A stretch of 6,592 nt of DNA from contig JAKLQB010000181.1 in NCBI GenBank assembly GCA_022013615.1, positions 1 through 6,592 on the forward strand. Reading direction: 5' to 3'. This document shows, one piece after another, positions 5,545 through 6,592 of the stretch (its first letter is position 1; every line of letters starts with the position of its first letter). The stretch comes from Desulfobacterales bacterium. GTDB taxonomy: Bacteria > Desulfobacterota > DSM-4660 > Desulfatiglandales > Desulfatiglandaceae. Under the pieces are notes generated by a model, which did no database searches, was not told the origin of the DNA, and was given only the letters and a program-made list of their open reading frames with translations. A program made the position numbers and the translations under genes.

Positions 5545-5584
5545 TCTGGAGGTTGGGAAGTGCTTCTATTTTTCAACCTCCAGA
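5545..5584 (+). terminator. Strong hairpin downstream of livK, possible terminator or 3'-end stabiliser
   Basis: TCTGGAGGTTG (5545-5555) and CAACCTCCAGA (5574-5584) pair perfectly over 11 bp, extendable by two G-U pairs, around an 18-base loop. The stem begins 17 bp after the livK stop. There is no T-run straight after it; the T-tract at 5623-5630 is too distant. An intrinsic terminator is therefore doubtful. A structure that protects the livK message from 3' decay fits better. Confidence 0.45.
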
Positions 5585-5636
5585 AGATGTCAACCTTTGT
5601 GGTTACATTTAATTCCTTGGTGTTTTTTTTGATATT

Positions 5637-5771
5637 GTAGTGTGGGTTGATAGGCCTTGATAAGTTGGGTTTCGCTAATTTTGTATAGTTTTCATCTATT
5701 GGTAAGGCAGTAAACTCAGATTAAAATAGCGAAACCCATCCCGCGTTTCGCGGGACTCAACACCAACCTAC
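5637..5771. mobile_element. MITE-like palindromic element of about 135 bp
   Basis: The element begins GTAG (5637-5640) and ends CTAC (5768-5771). The outer ends are imperfect inverted repeats: GTAGTGTGGGTTGA on the left against GTAGGTTGGTGTTGA read inward from the right. Inside is a perfect 12-bp inverted repeat, TGGGTTTCGCTA (5666-5677) and TAGCGAAACCCA (5727-5738). The right half contains a further perfect hairpin, TCCCGCG/CGCGGGA (5739-5745 and 5749-5755). There is no coding capacity. The GTAGGTTGG and GGGTTTCG words resemble dispersed palindromic repeats I have seen in many bacterial genomes. Copy number and target duplication cannot be checked from this window; I see no clear target-site duplication. 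Confidence 0.6.
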
Positions 5772-5846
5772 GAGATGGTTGAGCTTCAATTGAATCGATT
5801 TTGGATGTATCCTTTCAAACTACTTGGCGAAATGGGGTAATTCCAT

Positions 5847-6592
5847 TTGACCTTTTTCAAAGTTGACAACCTGTCCATATCCTTTGGAGGTCTGGAGGCC
5901 CTCAAAGACATAACATTTGAGGTCCAGAAGGGCACTATTTTCTCCATTATTGGCCCAAATGGCGCGGGGAAAACCACCCTTTTTAATTGTATCAACGGGA
6001 TTTATCGTCCCGGTACCGGGCGGATTATTTTCAAGGACAGGGAGATCCAGGGCAAGAAGCCGGATCGAATCGCGAGGCGGGGTATCGCCCGTACATTCCA
6101 GAATATCGAACTGTTTACGTATATGAATACGATGGAAAACCTGATGCTGGGGCGCCATACCTTTATGAAGACGGGCCTTTTCAGGGGAGCATTGATGTGG
6201 GGAAGGCGCTCTTTTGCAGGCCGTGAAGAAGTCGCTAACCGTAAAAAAGTGGAAGAAATAATTGATCTCCTGGATTTGCAATCAGTGAGAGGAAAACTGG
6301 TGGGAGGGCTTCCGTACGGTACTCAGAAACAGGTGGAACTGGGCAGAGCCCTGGCGCTTGAGCCAGAATTGCTTCTGCTTGATGAGCCTTCTGCAGGCAT
6401 GAATTCCGAAGAAAAGCAGGATATGATATTCTGGGTCAAGGATATTCAGGGTGACTTGGGGGTTACTATACTGCTGATTGAACATGATATGAAGATGGTT
6501 ATGGATATCTCAGACCGCGTCCTGGCTATCAATTTCGGCAAACCCATCATGGAAGGAACGCCTTCCGAAGTCCAGCAGCACCCTGAGGTCCT
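5847..6592 (+). CDS. livG: Branched-chain amino acid-type ABC transporter ATP-binding protein, LivG (C-terminus cut by window edge)
   Basis: This cytoplasmic ATPase powers the LivHM channel, normally as a heterodimer with LivF. The 248 residues seen contain all nucleotide-binding motifs: Walker A GPNGAGKTT (36-44), Q-loop RTFQN (Q85), ABC signature LPYGTQKQ (155-162), Walker B LLLLDEP (D179, E180) and the H-loop histidine H213 in IEHDM. The insertion around 103-125 and the SAGMNSEE segment are typical of LivG rather than LivF. LivG proteins are about 255 residues, so only a few residues are missing. The start is unusual. An in-frame TAA lies at 5838-5840, leaving TTG at 5847 as the only plausible start, which gives M-TFFKVDNLSISFGG, aligned as expected for the family. 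Only GGGG (5834-5837), nine bases upstream, resembles a ribosome site. The signature has Pro where LSGGQ proteins have Ser; related LivG/F proteins also show LPYG, so activity is not in doubt. Confidence 0.92.
   Translation, partial: MTFFKVDNLSISFGGLEALKDITFEVQKGTIFSIIGPNGAGKTTLFNCINGIYRPGTGRIIFKDREIQGKKPDRIARRGIARTFQNIELFTYMNTMENLMLGRHTFMKTGLFRGALMWGRRSFAGREEVANRKKVEEIIDLLDLQSVRGKLVGGLPYGTQKQVELGRALALEPELLLLDEPSAGMNSEEKQDMIFWVKDIQGDLGVTILLIEHDMKMVMDISDRVLAINFGKPIMEGTPSEVQQHPEV

Larger units (their letters stand above)
5528..5846. other. 319-bp spacer between livK and livG
   Basis: No gene is credible here. In order it holds the 11-bp hairpin (5545-5584), a T-rich stretch with eight consecutive T at about 5623-5630, the 135-bp MITE-like palindrome (5637-5771), and 75 bp of unmarked leader up to the livG start. 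I see no convincing promoter for livG within it. Confidence 0.65.

Noticed and set aside
5820..6281. 153-residue open frame on the minus strand opposite livG
   Set aside because: The plus strand carries the Walker A motif and Q-loop of LivG through this stretch, so the minus frame is a shadow.
6309..6335. Defective ABC signature in LivG because Ser is replaced by Pro (LPYGTQ)
   Set aside because: LPYG variants occur in many LivG/LivF-type ATPases as I know them, and all other catalytic motifs are intact.
5847..6592. livG as a pseudogene because of the in-frame TAA at 5838
   Set aside because: The stop lies upstream of the conserved domain, and the frame is uninterrupted from TTG 5847 to the window edge.
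1..6592. A previously undescribed multi-gene system
   Set aside because: Every supported gene belongs to a known family with a conventional role (DUF1992 being of unknown function but widespread). The novelty that can be argued is limited to intergenic repeats and leader structures.

Overview
The window looks like chromosomal DNA of an anaerobic, probably sulfate-reducing bacterium of the Desulfobacterota (the old Deltaproteobacteria). The main reasons are a siroheme-decarboxylase-like gene next to hemL, which points to the siroheme-dependent haem pathway typical of sulfate reducers, and a branched-chain amino acid type ABC transporter of the kind often found in many copies in that group. The lineage is inferred; no rRNA or other phylogenetic marker is present.

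Layout. Positions 1-681 (minus) hold the N-terminal half of hemL, running off the left edge. A 257-bp spacer (692-938) carries a paired REP-like element. Positions 939-1403 (minus) hold an AhbA/AhbB-type siroheme decarboxylase subunit, most like AhbB. A divergent spacer (1404-1681) carries a short heptanucleotide array. Positions 1682-2059 (plus) encode a small DUF1992 protein, best started at an internal GTG. From 2150 to the right edge (plus) runs a liv-type cluster in the order livM (2150-3199), livH (3337-4212), livK (4325-5527), livG (5847 to the edge, partial). A livF would be expected just outside.

How the genes work together. HemL makes 5-aminolevulinate, the first committed tetrapyrrole precursor. 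The decarboxylase acts much later, turning siroheme into 12,18-didecarboxysiroheme. Their linkage suggests a haem locus. LivK (periplasmic binding protein), LivH and LivM (permeases) and LivG (ATPase) form one high-affinity importer. The substrate could be branched-chain amino acids or another small amide, amino acid or carboxylate and cannot be fixed from sequence.

The coding content is ordinary. The more interesting part is the intergenic DNA: every spacer in the liv cluster is long and structured, with a terminator-like hairpin and two AT hairpins between livM and livH, a heptad array with an inverted copy between livH and livK, and a hairpin plus a 135-bp MITE-like palindrome between livK and livG. 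I see no phage, IS transposase, CRISPR, tRNA or rRNA, and no convincing new biological system.
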